Shown: positions 48,259 through 61,835 of the stretch, one piece after another | Position numbering within the stretch: the stretch's first letter is position 1 | How the letters are laid out: each line of letters begins with the position of its first letter | Assembly (NCBI GenBank): GCA_002104895.1 | Contig: MCFG01000126.1 | Span: 1-64,000 of the forward strand | Direction of reading: 5' to 3' | Source: Anaeromyces robustus | Lineage: Eukaryota; Neocallimastigomycota; Neocallimastigomycetes; Neocallimastigales; Neocallimastigaceae | DNA length: 64,000 nt | Position numbers and translations under genes: made by a program | The notes under the pieces: generated by a model | What the model saw: only the letters and a program-made list of their open reading frames with translations | The model's database searches: none | What the model was told of the DNA's origin: nothing

Positions 48259-51200
48259 ATGCTTATGTTAAATTGTGAATATACTAATTTATTAGATAAT
48301 AAATTAAATAGAAAAGATATAAATATATTTAAAAACATTATAAAAATCATTAAAAAAAATAACTTAATTGAATTAAAAAAATATATTCGAGAAAATGAAA
48401 TTCAAATAACAGATTTAAAAAATTTAAAAAATAATTATAATATTTTAATTATTGCAATTAAAAATGGTACTTCCATTCCTATATTAAAGTTTATTATTCA
48501 TGAAGGAAAATATAATATATTAAATTATATTGTATCTAAAAAAACCCCTTTAAGTGTATCAATTGAAAATAATAACTTTGAAATAGCTAACTATTTAATA
48601 AAAAATGGAGCAAATATTAATTTTATACCTTATGAAATTCTTAAGTTAATTATTAATTGTAAAAATACAAAATATATACTGAATAATAATCTAAATATTA
48701 ACGTAAAATTAATAAATAATTTAGTAAATGATATAATAAATTTACACAATGGTATAATTAAGGATAACTTAATTTATTTTATAAAATTCGTTTTTAAACA
48801 ATTTTTATTTGGCAATAAATTTATTTTAAGTTTGCTTTTATATTATCAGAATAAAACTTCATTATCAAGTCAAAAATTAAAAGATATAATAGAAAATGAA
48901 AAAAGGAAATTTCTTTTAAATGAAATTGTTTATGCTACTGCAATTGATAACTATGATTATGATACAGTAAGTTTTTTATATAATAATGATATAAGAGATG
49001 AAAAAATAATATTAAATGATTTTATAAATATATTTAAAAAAAGAAATAAAAACATAAAAATTGGATTTTTAAATAAAATTAAAAATAATGAATTAAAAAT
49101 AAATATGAAATATCATTTTTTAGAAAAATTGGACCATTTAATTACAAATGAAGAAGAAAAAGATATTATTTTAAAGTTAATTAAAGAAAATAATGTAATT
49201 AAACTTGAAAATTTTATAAAAAAAGGAAACATTCATTTAAATGAATTATTTAATATTAAAAATAATAGTTTTGATTTATTGAAATATTCCATTGAAAATA
49301 ACTCTTCCGTTGAAATGATAAAATTTTTAATTCAAAATAACCAATATACAAATTTAAATTATTATGTGGAAATAGATGGAAAGCAAAGAACATTACTTTA
49401 TTTTACTCTTATTCAAAATAAATTTAATATTTTTAATTTTTTAATAAGTAAAGGAGCTGATATCAATTTTGAAGATATATTAAGTTGTTTATACAAAGAT
49501 AAATTATTCAATAATAAGTACTTGATATACATTTTAAATAATGGCTATAATCTTAATATAACTTCAGAAATAATTAATAAATTAATTATATATCATGAAT
49601 TAGATAAATTAAAATTAATTTTTAAATATGCTAAATTTAATACTTTTTTCATTTTAAGCCTTCTTTCATTCTATAAGGACAAATTGCCATTATCAGATAA
49701 CCAGTTACAAGAGATGATAATTAAAGAAAAAAATAAAATACCTATAACTAAATGTATGTATAAATATGCTATTAACAGAAATAATTATAAAATTATCCAA
49801 TTTTTATTTAATAATGATAATAGAGAAAAAAAAGATATATTAAATGATATATTTAAGTTATTAGATACCGAAGAAAAAAAGGATAAATTTAAAAATGAAA
49901 TTACATATCAAAAACTGTTGTTACCAATTGATAACCTTTATTTAAATAACTTATATAATATAGAAAATGAAAGGAAATTTATAATAGAAACTATAAAAAA
50001 AAATGATATCACAAAATTAAGAAATCATATCATAAAAAATAATTTATCAATGACTATTCTTAATAATAAAAATTTTGATATTTTAATTTATGCTATTGAA
50101 AATAAGGCGTTCATTGAAATGATTAATTTCATTATGTTCTATTATCATTGTTTTAATTTTACAATAATGGATAAAAAAATACAAAGGTATAAATCACCTC
50201 TATCTAGTGCATTAAGTATTAATGACTTTAATACAGCTAAATTATTGTTAAAAAGGGGAGCAAATATCAATTATAAATTAAACGGTACAGATATTATCAG
50301 TGAATTTTATGATTTTAAATTAATAAATCCTAGAAATTTAAATTTTATATTAAATCATGGATATATTATTACTTCAGAATTAATGATAAGATTAATAAAG
50401 CATCATAACAATAAATTATTAAGAAAGATTTTTGAACATTATATTTTAGATAATCATTTTGTTGTAAAGCTACTTTTCCTATATGAAAATAAAACATTAT
50501 TGTCTAATCACCAATTAAAAGATTTAATTTTAAAAGAAAAAGAAAAAATAGACATTAAATATGATTGGTATTTAGAAGCTCTTAAATGTAATTATCATTA
50601 CGCTTTAAAATTATTATTTAATTACAGTAATAAAATAATCCTTGAATCTAATTCATTTCTTAATAATTCTGAAATGTATAAATTATTAGAAATTGCTTTT
50701 GAAAATAATAATTACTTTTTTATCGAAAAATTTATAAATTCCAATATGTTTAAGATTTGTAATTTTAAGATGGAAGAATTTTTTTCTGATGAAATATTTT
50801 TAAATAAAGAGTATTCTGATTCTATTATAAAATTCTTTTTCAAACAAATATTTAACCATGATTCTTTTAATATTAAAAATATTAATTTAGAAGATATATT
50901 AAAATGTCTTCAAAAATTAAAAAGCACTATATATATTCACTCCTTTTTACAATGTTTATTTAAACATAAAACTTTTAATTGTAATCTAATTAATTTAGAA
51001 AGTATTTTATTAATTCTGAATAACGAATTTTACATTAAATTAAGTGAATTTCTTTTTATATTATTATTGAATCATGAAACATTTGATTTCAGTAATATCA
51101 ATTTTGAAAATGTTCTTAACATTATAAGAACAAAAAATGATAACCATAGTTTAATTAAATTAATATTAATAAAATCATTTTCTCATGATACTTTTAATTT

Positions 51201-52452
51201 TAAAAATATTGATTTTGAAACTCTTTTAACTATAATAAGTGATTACAATAGTATTGATTTAATAGAATTTATTATACAAAAATCATTTCATCATAAAACT
51301 TTCGATTTCAATAAAATGAATATAACAAAAGATTTATTGATTTTAGATCAACTTGATTATAATCTTCCAATTCAAAAATTTTTCATAAAAGAATTATTTA
51401 AATATAAGCAATTTAATATGAATCCTTTAAATATCAAAAATATAGTATTAGCAGTATGCTTAATAGAAAGTCATGATTTTATTGATTTTATAATTGAAAG
51501 TTTAATGGATCATTCATTTTTCAATTTTAATGAAAGTATTAAAACAATATTACCACTAATATACAACACAGAAAATGAATATTATTTAAGATATTTCATA
51601 GAAAAACTATTTGAATATAATAAAAGCACATTAGAATTTAACTTGGAAATTATCCAAAATATTTTATTTACTTTAAGTAAAATAAATAATATCTCTTTTA
51701 ATAAATTTATAATTGAAAAAACTTTTCAATATAAAACTAATATTAATGATAAATTATTAAATATTAAAGATATTAATTATGAAAAAATAGTGCTATCTTC
51801 AATTTGGTATAATAATATTTATATTATAGAATGGATAACTGAAAAATTATTAATTACTGTTAAAAAAAAAATGATTAATTTTGAAAAATTCCTTTTATTA
51901 TCAAGTAAATTAAATAATGTGAACGCAATGAAATATTTTATTGAAAAATTGTTTAATATTACTTCATTAGATTTGTTAAAAGACTTTAATAAATTAGATT
52001 TATCATATATCGAAGAATATAATACATCATATTTATCTCTAATTTTAAATATATTTTTAAAATTACATTATACTCATTTATTTATGTATTTTTTAGAATG
52101 TAGTGAAATTAAAAAGCATATTAATATTAATACTAAAGATAAAAATTGTGAATACCCCATTATAGTATTATCAGATATTGTGAAAAATTATCCTAACGAC
52201 ATAAAAATATTTAAATATTTGTTAAAATATGGTGCTAATCTTCATGTCAAAGATATGAACGGAATGTCATTACTATTATTAAATATTAAAAATAAAAATT
52301 ATATAATTTTAAAGGAATTATTAAATTGGATTATTCCAAATAAAATAGAAGAAAAAACAACTATCCAAAATAAAATAGATATAAAATTCAATAATAATTA
52401 TAATGGTAATAATAATTATAATAATAATAATAACAATAACAATAATAATAAC

Positions 52453-52529
<77 letters not shown>

Positions 52530-55500
52530 TAATATAAATCAAAATAATGTGAATGATGATGATAATAATATAAAAATTAATAAAATTTTATTAAATGGAA
52601 ATGAAATGTTAGGTTCAAATAATTGCTTTACACCTTTAATTTTATCATATCTTTTAAATAATAAAAAAATATTTAAACTTTTAATTAATCATTCAAATAT
52701 TAATGAATTAGATTATTATGGTTATAGTATTTTACATTATGCAATTTTGAAGGAAGATATTGAAACAATAAAATATTTAATTGATAATGATGCAAATCCT
52801 AATTTTATAATGAATAAATATTTACGTGGAAATTCAGCTATTGATATTTCTATACATATTAAGAACAAAGAAATTATTAATGTTTTATTTACTAGTAAAA
52901 ATATATTGATAAATGAAATTAATGAAGAGAAAAAATCACCAATAATTACTTTACTAAGTATGAAAAATTATTCTGTTGAAGAAAAAATAGAATGGGTAAA
53001 TCTTTTTATTCATCAAGGATTAAGATTAAATATCTTTAACAAAAATAATAAATCATTATTACTATATATTATAAAAGAAGACGTTTTATCTTTATTTGAA
53101 TTATTAATGAATTATGATACACAAATTAATGAATCTAATAACTCAATTAATGAAAATTTATTATTATTATATACAATTAAATACGGTCAATTAAATATAT
53201 TTAATTATTTAATTAATAATAAAATAAAACAATTATCAAAAACCCTAATAAAAGAAATAATATATTCTGATAGATTAGATTTATTAACAATATTGATACC
53301 AAAATATATTGACATTAATTCTAATAATAATGAATTTATTATAATGTTAAATTATGCCATTAATACTAAAAATACCAGAATATTAAAATTTTTAATTAAT
53401 CAAAAGCAAAATAAACTTAAAGAAAACTATAAAATAGTAGAATGTGCTTTAAATCAAAATAATTTTTATTTATTAAAGTACTTATCTGATTTTATAGATA
53501 TTAATAAAGAAGATATATATGGAAATACACCATTAATATATTCCATTAAATATAAAAATGAACAACATGTTGAATGGCTTCTTCAATGTGGAGCAGATTT
53601 TACTAAAAAAAATAAATTGGGTGAAACACCTCTTATATGTGCAATTCAAGGAAATAATATATATATAAAAAAATATATATATAAAAAAGGAAATTTAAGA
53701 AGTATACCTAATATTCATACATTAAAATATAATAATATTTCTCTATATATAGTTAAATGCTTAATTAATTGCAAATTAAGTTTGAATTCACGAGATGAAG
53801 ATGGTAATACATTATTAATTATTGCAATCCAAAACAATAATGTAGAGCTTATAAAATATTTAATTGATAATGGTGCAGATGTTAATATGCAAGGCATGGT
53901 TGATACACCATTAATTACAGCAATTAAATTAGATAATGAATCAATTGTTGAATACTTAATTCATCATAAAACAAATTTAAATAAAGAAAATATAAAAGGT
54001 GACACCCCTTTAATTACTGCACTAAATTATAAGACAAAGACAAAAATAATAAAATATTTAATTGATAATGGAGCAGACATAAATAAAATGTCTAAAAGTG
54101 GGAAAACGCCTTTAATTCAATCAATTAATAATAATGATTTCAGTTTAGTAAAATATTTAGTTGATCATGGTGCAAATGTTAATAGTAATGATCAAAAAGG
54201 ATATTCACCATTATTCTATGCAATTAAAGCAAAGAACAAAGAAATCGTAAATTTCTTAATTCAACATGGAGCAAAAATTACTGAAAAAAATGGATTGAAT
54301 CATTTATCATTATCATGTGTTGTTGAATGTGATATGATTGATATTGTAAAACATTTAATAAATAATATAGGTATAAATATAAATGAATTTAATGATGATA
54401 TAATGCCTTTGACGTTAGCAGTTAAATATAATAATGAAAATATAGTTAAATATTTAATAAATCATGGAGCTGATGTCAATATATATGATTATTATGAATT
54501 ACCAATAATTATTCTTGCTATTATTAATAATAATAAAAATATAGTAAAATTATTAATTGATTCAGGAATAGATATGAATATATATGATGAATATAATCCA
54601 TTAATTTATGCTGTTCGAAATGAAAATGAAACTATTATTAAGTATTTACTTGATGCAGGAATAAACCTTAATGCTAATGAAGATTTATTAAATGAATCTG
54701 CATTAACAAAAGCTATTGAAATCAATAATATAAATATTGTAAGTCTATTAATTAATTATGGAGCAGATATTAATAAAAAGTATTCCCAATCTATCTTTCC
54801 ATTGTTTATAGCCATTAAAAATAATAATTTTGATATAACAAAATATTTAATTCATGCTGGAGCGGAAGTAAATATAAATTTCAATAAAATATATACTCCA
54901 TTAATTACTGCCATTGAAGTAAACAATTTAAATATAATTAAATATTTAATTCAGTCTGGTGCCAATGTTAATCAAGAAAATAAAACAGGTAATACTCCAT
55001 TAATATTTGCGATAGAAAATAAAAAAAAATTAGATATTGTATTCTATTTAATTGATCATGGTGCTGATATTCATAGAGAGAATAGTTTAGGTGATACTCC
55101 ATTAACAGTTGCCATAGAATCTAAAAAATTTAATATAGTAAAATATTTAATAGAACTTGGTGCTGATGTTAATAGGTTAGACCGATATGGAAATACACCT
55201 TTAATAAATGCCATTAAAAATAAAAATATCAAACTAGTGAAATATTTAATACAATGTGGAGCCAATATTTTAAAAGAAAATCAATCAGGTTATCCACCTT
55301 TAATAATTGCCATTAACAATAATAATGAATTAATAGCTAAATATTTAATTGGGTGTGGTGCAGATATTAATCATACAGGACAATCTAATTATTCTCCACT
55401 TTATTTAGCAGTAAAAAATAATAATTATAATTTAACTAAATATTTAATTGATTGTGGAGTAGATATAAATCAATTCACGAGATGGGGATATCTATCATTA

Positions 55501-56163
55501 AATATGGCTATATCAAAAAATAATAAAAATATTATTAAATATTTAATTAATCATGGAGCAGATGTTAATAAAGAAGATAGTAAACATTGTACACCAATCA
55601 ATTCTTCACTTATATATAACCATATGGATATTACTGAATATTTAATTGATTGTGGAGCTGATGTCAATAAAGGTAGATTAAATTATACACCTTTAATTTC
55701 TGTCATTTATATGAATAAAATAAATTATGTAAAGTATTTAATTGATTATGGAGCTGATGTTAATTTAGAAGATAATAATAGTGAAACTCCTTTAATGGCA
55801 GCAATTAAAGTAAATAATATCTTCATAATAAAATATTTAATACAAAGTGGTGCTGATATTAATAAATCTATTATTAATAAAACACCTTTAATAGAAGCAA
55901 TTGAATATGGAAATATTGAAATTGTTAAATGTTTACTAAACAATAATGCTAATGTAAATATGTATAAACCTATAATTATTGCAATTAAAAAAGGAATGGT
56001 TGAAATTGTAGAAATATTAATTGATGCAGGCGCAGATATTAACTGTCATGATTTTAATAATCAATCTCTTCATACTATTAACGAAAATTATCATTATTAT
56101 CCAGAAAGTCAATACGAAATGGATACCTACTATAGTATTAAAAAGCTTTTAGAGAATAAATAA
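48259..56163 (+). CDS. Giant ankyrin-repeat protein with three N-terminal modules (2634 aa)
   Basis: One uninterrupted exon of 7.9 kb. The N-terminal module seen once in its paralogues occurs three times: about residues 15-250, 297-527 and 569-794. Each copy ends in the same signature (NKTSLSSQKLKDIIENEKRK, DKLPLSDNQLQEMIIKEKNK, NKTLLSNHQLKDLILKEKEK). Residues of about 854-1100 carry five to six HxTFDFxxIxFExIL repeats. Ankyrin repeats begin near 1290; a poly-Asn run lies at about 1378-1424. From about 1750 to 2620 there are some 25 regular 33-residue repeats of the form TPLIxAIxxNNxxIVKYLIDxGADVN. The cap ends IKKLLENK. No membrane, signal or enzyme domain is seen. Near-identical neighbouring repeats suggest growth by internal duplication. 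Likely an intracellular scaffold; partner unknown. Confidence 0.92.
52384..52530 (+). repeat. (AAT)n tract coding poly-asparagine inside the giant ankyrin gene
   Basis: Almost pure AAT/AAC triplets for more than 100 bases code for a poly-Asn run. It lies in the same place relative to LILSYLL and YGYSILHYAILKEDIETIKY as the Asn-rich insertion of the paralogue at 43744. Length is likely to vary between strains. Confidence 0.9.
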
Positions 56164-56339
56164 AAGCAAGTTTAATCTATTAATCATATTTTATGTATAT
56201 ATTTGTATATATATTAATAAATTTTATTTTAAATTCTTTTAAAGTATGTACATTAAAAAAGAATACAATATAAAAGTATAAATATTTTCATAATCTATAT
56301 TTATATAATATATGTTAACATAATGTCATAATAAAAATA

Positions 56340-56620
56340 AAGCATTTCATATGGATTATTCAGAAAGTCAATATGAAATGTATATTTATTTGCTAAATTA
56401 TTATACATTTTAATAATAATTATAAAAAATAATTATTAATTATGTTTAAAAATATATAATACCTTAAGTAAAAATAAATAAAAAAATTATAAATCTTTTT
56501 ATTAGTATCAATTAAAAAAAACAGTATAATATAAATATATCTTAGTATATATTTCATTGTCCATTTCATATTTTTATATAAATCATTATCTAAAAAGTTA
56601 ATATGAAATCTATCTATATA
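56340..56620 (+). pseudogene. Decayed repeats of the giant gene's 3' end
   Basis: CAGAAAGTCAATATGAAATG at 56360-56380 echoes CCAGAAAGTCAATACGAAAT of the coding end near 56100; translated it reads HMDYSESQYEMYIY against YYPESQYEMDTYY. A second, weaker echo (AAAAAGTTAATATGAAATCT) lies near 56595. These look like remnants of a duplicated C-terminal cap. Confidence 0.4.
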
Positions 56621-56668
56621 TATGAATATGAAAACAATTTATTAATCATATATATATTTAAATATCTC

Positions 56669-56702
56669 ATGAATACCAAATATTATTATATTTGGTATTC
56701 AT
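56669..56702. terminator. Perfect 15-bp hairpin, possible 3'-end signal
   Basis: ATGAATACCAAATAT, loop TATT, then ATATTTGGTATTCAT. It lies about 500 bases after the giant ankyrin gene and before the convergent receptor gene, a place where transcripts from both sides end. Function is inference; it could be a palindromic element remnant. Confidence 0.35.
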
Positions 56703-57040
56703 AATAATAACAATAATGATAATTATAATAATATTAATAATAATAATAATAATTAAAAATAATAAAAATAATAAACAAAAAAATATCTTTTAAAACAATT
56801 ACAATATTTATTTATTTTTATTTTTTTATTTATTTATTTATATTTTATTATTTTTAATAAATTAAAAAGAAAATACATTTTTATATATTTTAAAAAAAAA
56901 CTACTTTTAATAAATAATTATTTATTTTTACTATTAAGTTTTCTCCAAAAGAATTAATTAAATTATTACCAGTAACAGTACTTAAAAAATGTTTCACAAA
57001 TTAAAAATACTATCATTATTTATTTTTTGACTTTTTTAAA

Positions 57041-57142
57041 ATGAAATCTATTATTTTAACTCTAACTTTATTAATAATTTCTTCTATTTTCTCTTATAAT
57101 AAAAGAGAAGATGGAAAGAATGAATGTAAAGTAACTTTTTAA
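57041..57142 (+). pseudogene. Orphan signal-peptide exon or tiny secreted peptide
   Basis: The frame encodes MKSIILTLTLLIISSIFSYN then KREDGKNECKVTF, 33 residues: a textbook signal peptide followed by a short polar piece. CTGTAAA|GTAACT-like sequence after Cys29-Lys30 could be a splice donor, but no following coding exon is seen before the convergent gene. It is probably the first exon of a lost secreted-protein gene; a real mini-peptide cannot be excluded. Confidence 0.3.
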
Positions 57143-57544
57143 AAAGAATATATTAATTATTTAGATTTTATGAAACTAAGATGGTAAAAAAAAGAATGAA
57201 AAGATAAAAATTAAATTTATAATACATTAACCAAATAATATATATAAAAATGAATAAATTCATTTTTATATATAATATTTTTAAATTTAAAAATATTATA
57301 TTAAATATATATAATAATATTTATATATGTATAATATATAGAATAGCAATAATAAAATAATAAATATTCTATATTTTATTTTTTAATGATAAATACTTTT
57401 TTTTATATATAACTTGTTAACTTTATTTATTAAATATAAGGATTGTATAAAAAGTATGAAAAAAAAATAATATAAACAAAATCAAAATTAATTTAATTTT
57501 TTTTAAATATATATTTATTTTTTATTTAAAATTTATTATTTATT

Positions 57545-57985
57545 TTATTTATTGGCTTGAATATTCAAGTATTTAATTTTAGTATCAGTATCAATAAATT
57601 TTATTTTTCCATTTCTTTTTTCAAAATATTTTGAATATATTTTATAAGAATTAATTGATGTGTGTATATTAGTTTCGAATTCTTTTTTTTTCATCTCTAA
57701 TTTACATCCACATGAAAATGAATGATGTACTAAGCATTCTTCATGTGTTCTAAATATAAAATATTTCCATGGAATATCTTGATTTTTTATAATATAATAT
57801 ATATTATCCCATGATAATTGTATAAATATTAAGAAATAACAAAATGAATTAAAAGTAAGATTTAAAATGGTTTTACTATATTGTTCTTTATCTAAAATGG
57901 TATAACCGAAAACCTAAATTTAAAATATATTAATAATGTATATATGAATAATTATATTTATAATAACAATAATAATAATAATAAA

Positions 57986-58055
<70 letters not shown>

Positions 58056-59520
58056 TTAATAATAATATTAATAATAATAATATTAATAATAATAATACAT
58101 TAATCAAAGGTCCTAATAAGACACCAGTGATTGATGAATATGTAATATTTTTTGTATATGAAAATACGCATTCGTATTGAAGTGTTCGATTTCCTTTATA
58201 TATCATAACAATAAAAACAGTGAGTTCAATCGAATTCAAAAATAAATCATATTTTTCAAGAACACATTGGTATGACCATTTTCCACTGTAATCTTGAATT
58301 TCTTTAATATTGTTAGTATTTATATTATATATACTAGTATATAACATAAATATTAAATAAAGACCATAAATTAGTACTAATTCTATATAAAATGAACTGA
58401 TTTTCTTTATTCTTTTTTTAATAATATTATCAGCATTATATTCATTAGCTGAGATTGTTTTATTATTTTCCATTTTTCTATCTTCAGATCTTATGATACT
58501 AATATTTGATTTTATTATTAATGAACTTTCATCAAAAGTTGATTCAAAATTTCCACTATTCATTATAGTATCATCTCCTTTCATAACATGTTTACTTGTT
58601 CCTATTTCAAAATTTAACGTAATCATCGTATATAATACTACCTCTGATAATGAAATACCAATATGTTTAAATATATAATTTAATGAACATTCTGTATAAG
58701 TTGTATATGTTAAAAAAAGATTACTAATAAAATAAATTGATATGCCAAGAGAAAATAAAAATATATATTTATATCCTATATCAACAATGATATCTTTTTT
58801 TCTTTTAATTGTTATAAATACTATATATGTCATTATGATCATTACAATTAAAATAACAACTATCACTATTTCTTTATATATATTCCTAAAACATAAAAAA
58901 TTATAATATTGGGAAATTTTCATTTAATATATAAAATAATAATTGAATAAAATTAGTTAAATTATTAAAAAAAATATATTATTTATAATAATTAACTATT
59001 TATACATTACCTAAAACTAATGTATATTTTAGTATCACAGTTATAACCATCCCATCCTGGTAAGCAACTACATATATTTTTATTAGGATCATTAATAGGT
59101 AAACTTCTATTGTATGGTTTACATATTGCTGAAACCTCGTAATTAGTGTATATATCATCTATATTCTCTTCTTTTTTCTTAAAAAGAGAATATGTAGTTG
59201 GACAACTTTCTCTACATATTGGATCTTCACAATAGTATAATCCATGGTTATCATATTTTTTTATTTGATTTTCATCACAATCATTAATTTTAATTATTAT
59301 ATCATCAAATCTTAAATCTATTTTACCATTATAATTATCAATATATAACTTTAAAATGTATATATCAGGTACCGCATATAATTTAAGGTTCTTAAATTCA
59401 CATTTACCTATATTATTAAATATTAATATATTTAAATATTAAATAAAAATATTATTAAATGATGAATTTATTTTTTATAATAACTTTTTTCAGTGATTCT
59501 ATTATATAATTTATCCATTG

Positions 59521-59555
<35 letters not shown>

Positions 59556-61191
59556 TTGATTTATTGATTTATTGATTTATTTATTTTAATTTATTTATTT
59601 AATTTATACCATTTAAAAATGATCCAGTATTTCCTGTCAAAAAAGTTTCTGTTTTTTTATATTTACTGTAATCATTAATTTCATTTTCTTTTTTATCATC
59701 ATCAACATTATCTTCATGTTTATGTATTAATACTAGTCTTAACATAATAGTTGAATAATATTTGGTTACATCTTTGATAACATTATCATATGCATCATAT
59801 AAAGTAAACACTATTGGATAATAATCACCAGTAATTACATTATTAGAATTTTGATTCAATAATGTAATATATGATGGTTCTGATGTATAATTTTCTATTG
59901 AAGAAGAAACTGTATTATTTATAAACTTTATTTTCCGTTGATCAATAATATTTTTATTCACTATATTTTGTGAAAAAATTCCACCACCCATTATTCCAGC
60001 ATCATTATATTTAATAGTGTTATTTTTAAATTTAATTAAATTAAACATTTTATAACTTGAACATATTGCACCTCCAAAATTTTTAGCATAATTCTTATTA
60101 AATATATTATTTTCTATATTAATATCAGTGGTATAATTATTATTTAATTCATTATTATTATTATTATTATTATTTATGTTATCCGTTAAATAAATTGCAC
60201 CTCCATCTAATGCCTTATTTAAGTTAAAATAATTTGAATTTAAATTGAATTTTAAATTCATAATTCTTTTTAAGCAACTAATTTTGTTATTATAAAGAGT
60301 ATGTAATATATATATATATAGATATAGATATTTATTAATATTTTTTTATAATAATAAAAACTATTTTTAAAAAAAAAAATTTTATTTCCCAATTTTTACA
60401 TTGCACCACCATTATCTTTAATATGATTATTTTTAAAATAAGAGTTTGTTATACTTATATCTATATTATTTTCAAAATAAATACTTCCACATTCATATTT
60501 GCTATGATTAATATTATCTTTAAAATTTACATTATTGATGATAGATATTGTCTATATATATAATATATAAATAAATATATTAATAACACATATTTTAATT
60601 TTTAATAAAAATTTGTTAAAAGTATAACCATTATTATTATCGTTATTATAATATACTATATTAATAAAAATATCAAATATAAATTATTATTATAATGATA
60701 ACTAAATAATATCTAAAATATTTTTATTACTTTTTTTGACTCATTTTTAATTATTGATCCATATGAAATGATATTTTTAATAGTTGAATCATTTAATGAA
60801 ATTTCATTTGTTTCACCTCTTATTTTAATAAACGAATCATTAAATAAACCATCTTTAGCGTAAAAATTATTAATTGTTAATTTTTTCATTTCTTCTCCAG
60901 AATCAAATAATAAAAATGAAGCATATCCATCATCACCATTACAAGTTATATTTTTGATATTTAAATTATTTATTGATATATTCTTATATAAAAAATATAA
61001 TACTGCTTTTGAATTTGATTTAATATTTTCTAAATTGACATTATTTATATAATATGTTGATTCTTCACCAAATAAACTTCCCTCTAAACTAAAATATATA
61101 TATGTTCGAATTTTATATATATATAATATAAAAGTAATAATAATAATAATATATAAATATAAATTATATATATAAATATATATAATACAAA

Positions 61192-61225
<34 letters not shown>

Positions 61226-61792
61226 TAAATATAAATTATATATATATATTTAAATTAAATCATCATTTACCTTATATTATTAAAAACTGTATTTGAGATA
61301 AGAAAATCTGAATATTTTGAATTTGACAAAAATGGATTTGAATTTTTTACTTTAATATCTTCAAAAATAGAATTCATTATATCATATTTACATGAATCAC
61401 CCTGAAATAATGATGAAGTTTCTATGATAAAAAAAGATGCAAGATAAAAATAATAATAATAAAAATAAATGATATACATATTATTATTTATATAATAAAG
61501 TAAGATTAATATATTATTATTTATATAATAAAGTAAGATTAATATATTATTATTATATTATATTAATTTTTAATTATTACTTGAAAATATTGCATTTTTA
61601 ATTATTATTTTTTTATTGCTAGGATGCTTGTAAATATCAAATAAGAAACCAGACTTTGAATAACAATTAGTAAATGTTGTATTAGTTATTCTATTAATAA
61701 AAATAAATACAAAAATATAATATAATACTTATAATTATTATAAAATAAAATATAAAATATAAAATACAAAATATAATAGCAATTACAACAAC

Positions 61793-61835
<43 letters not shown>

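Noticed and set aside
52321-52542. Minus-strand poly-isoleucine frame
   Set aside because: Shadow of the poly-Asn tract of the giant ankyrin gene.
57958-58098. Poly-leucine/isoleucine C-terminus of a minus-strand frame and a poly-Asn frame on the plus strand
   Set aside because: This is an (AAT)n microsatellite inside the last intron of the receptor; splicing GATTAAT|GT to AG|GTTTTC gives a tail that matches the paralogue.
61267-61479. Frame beginning MYIIYFYYYYFYLASFF as a separate small membrane protein
   Set aside because: Its N-terminal part is intron sequence; the coding part is exon 5 of the beta-helix receptor.
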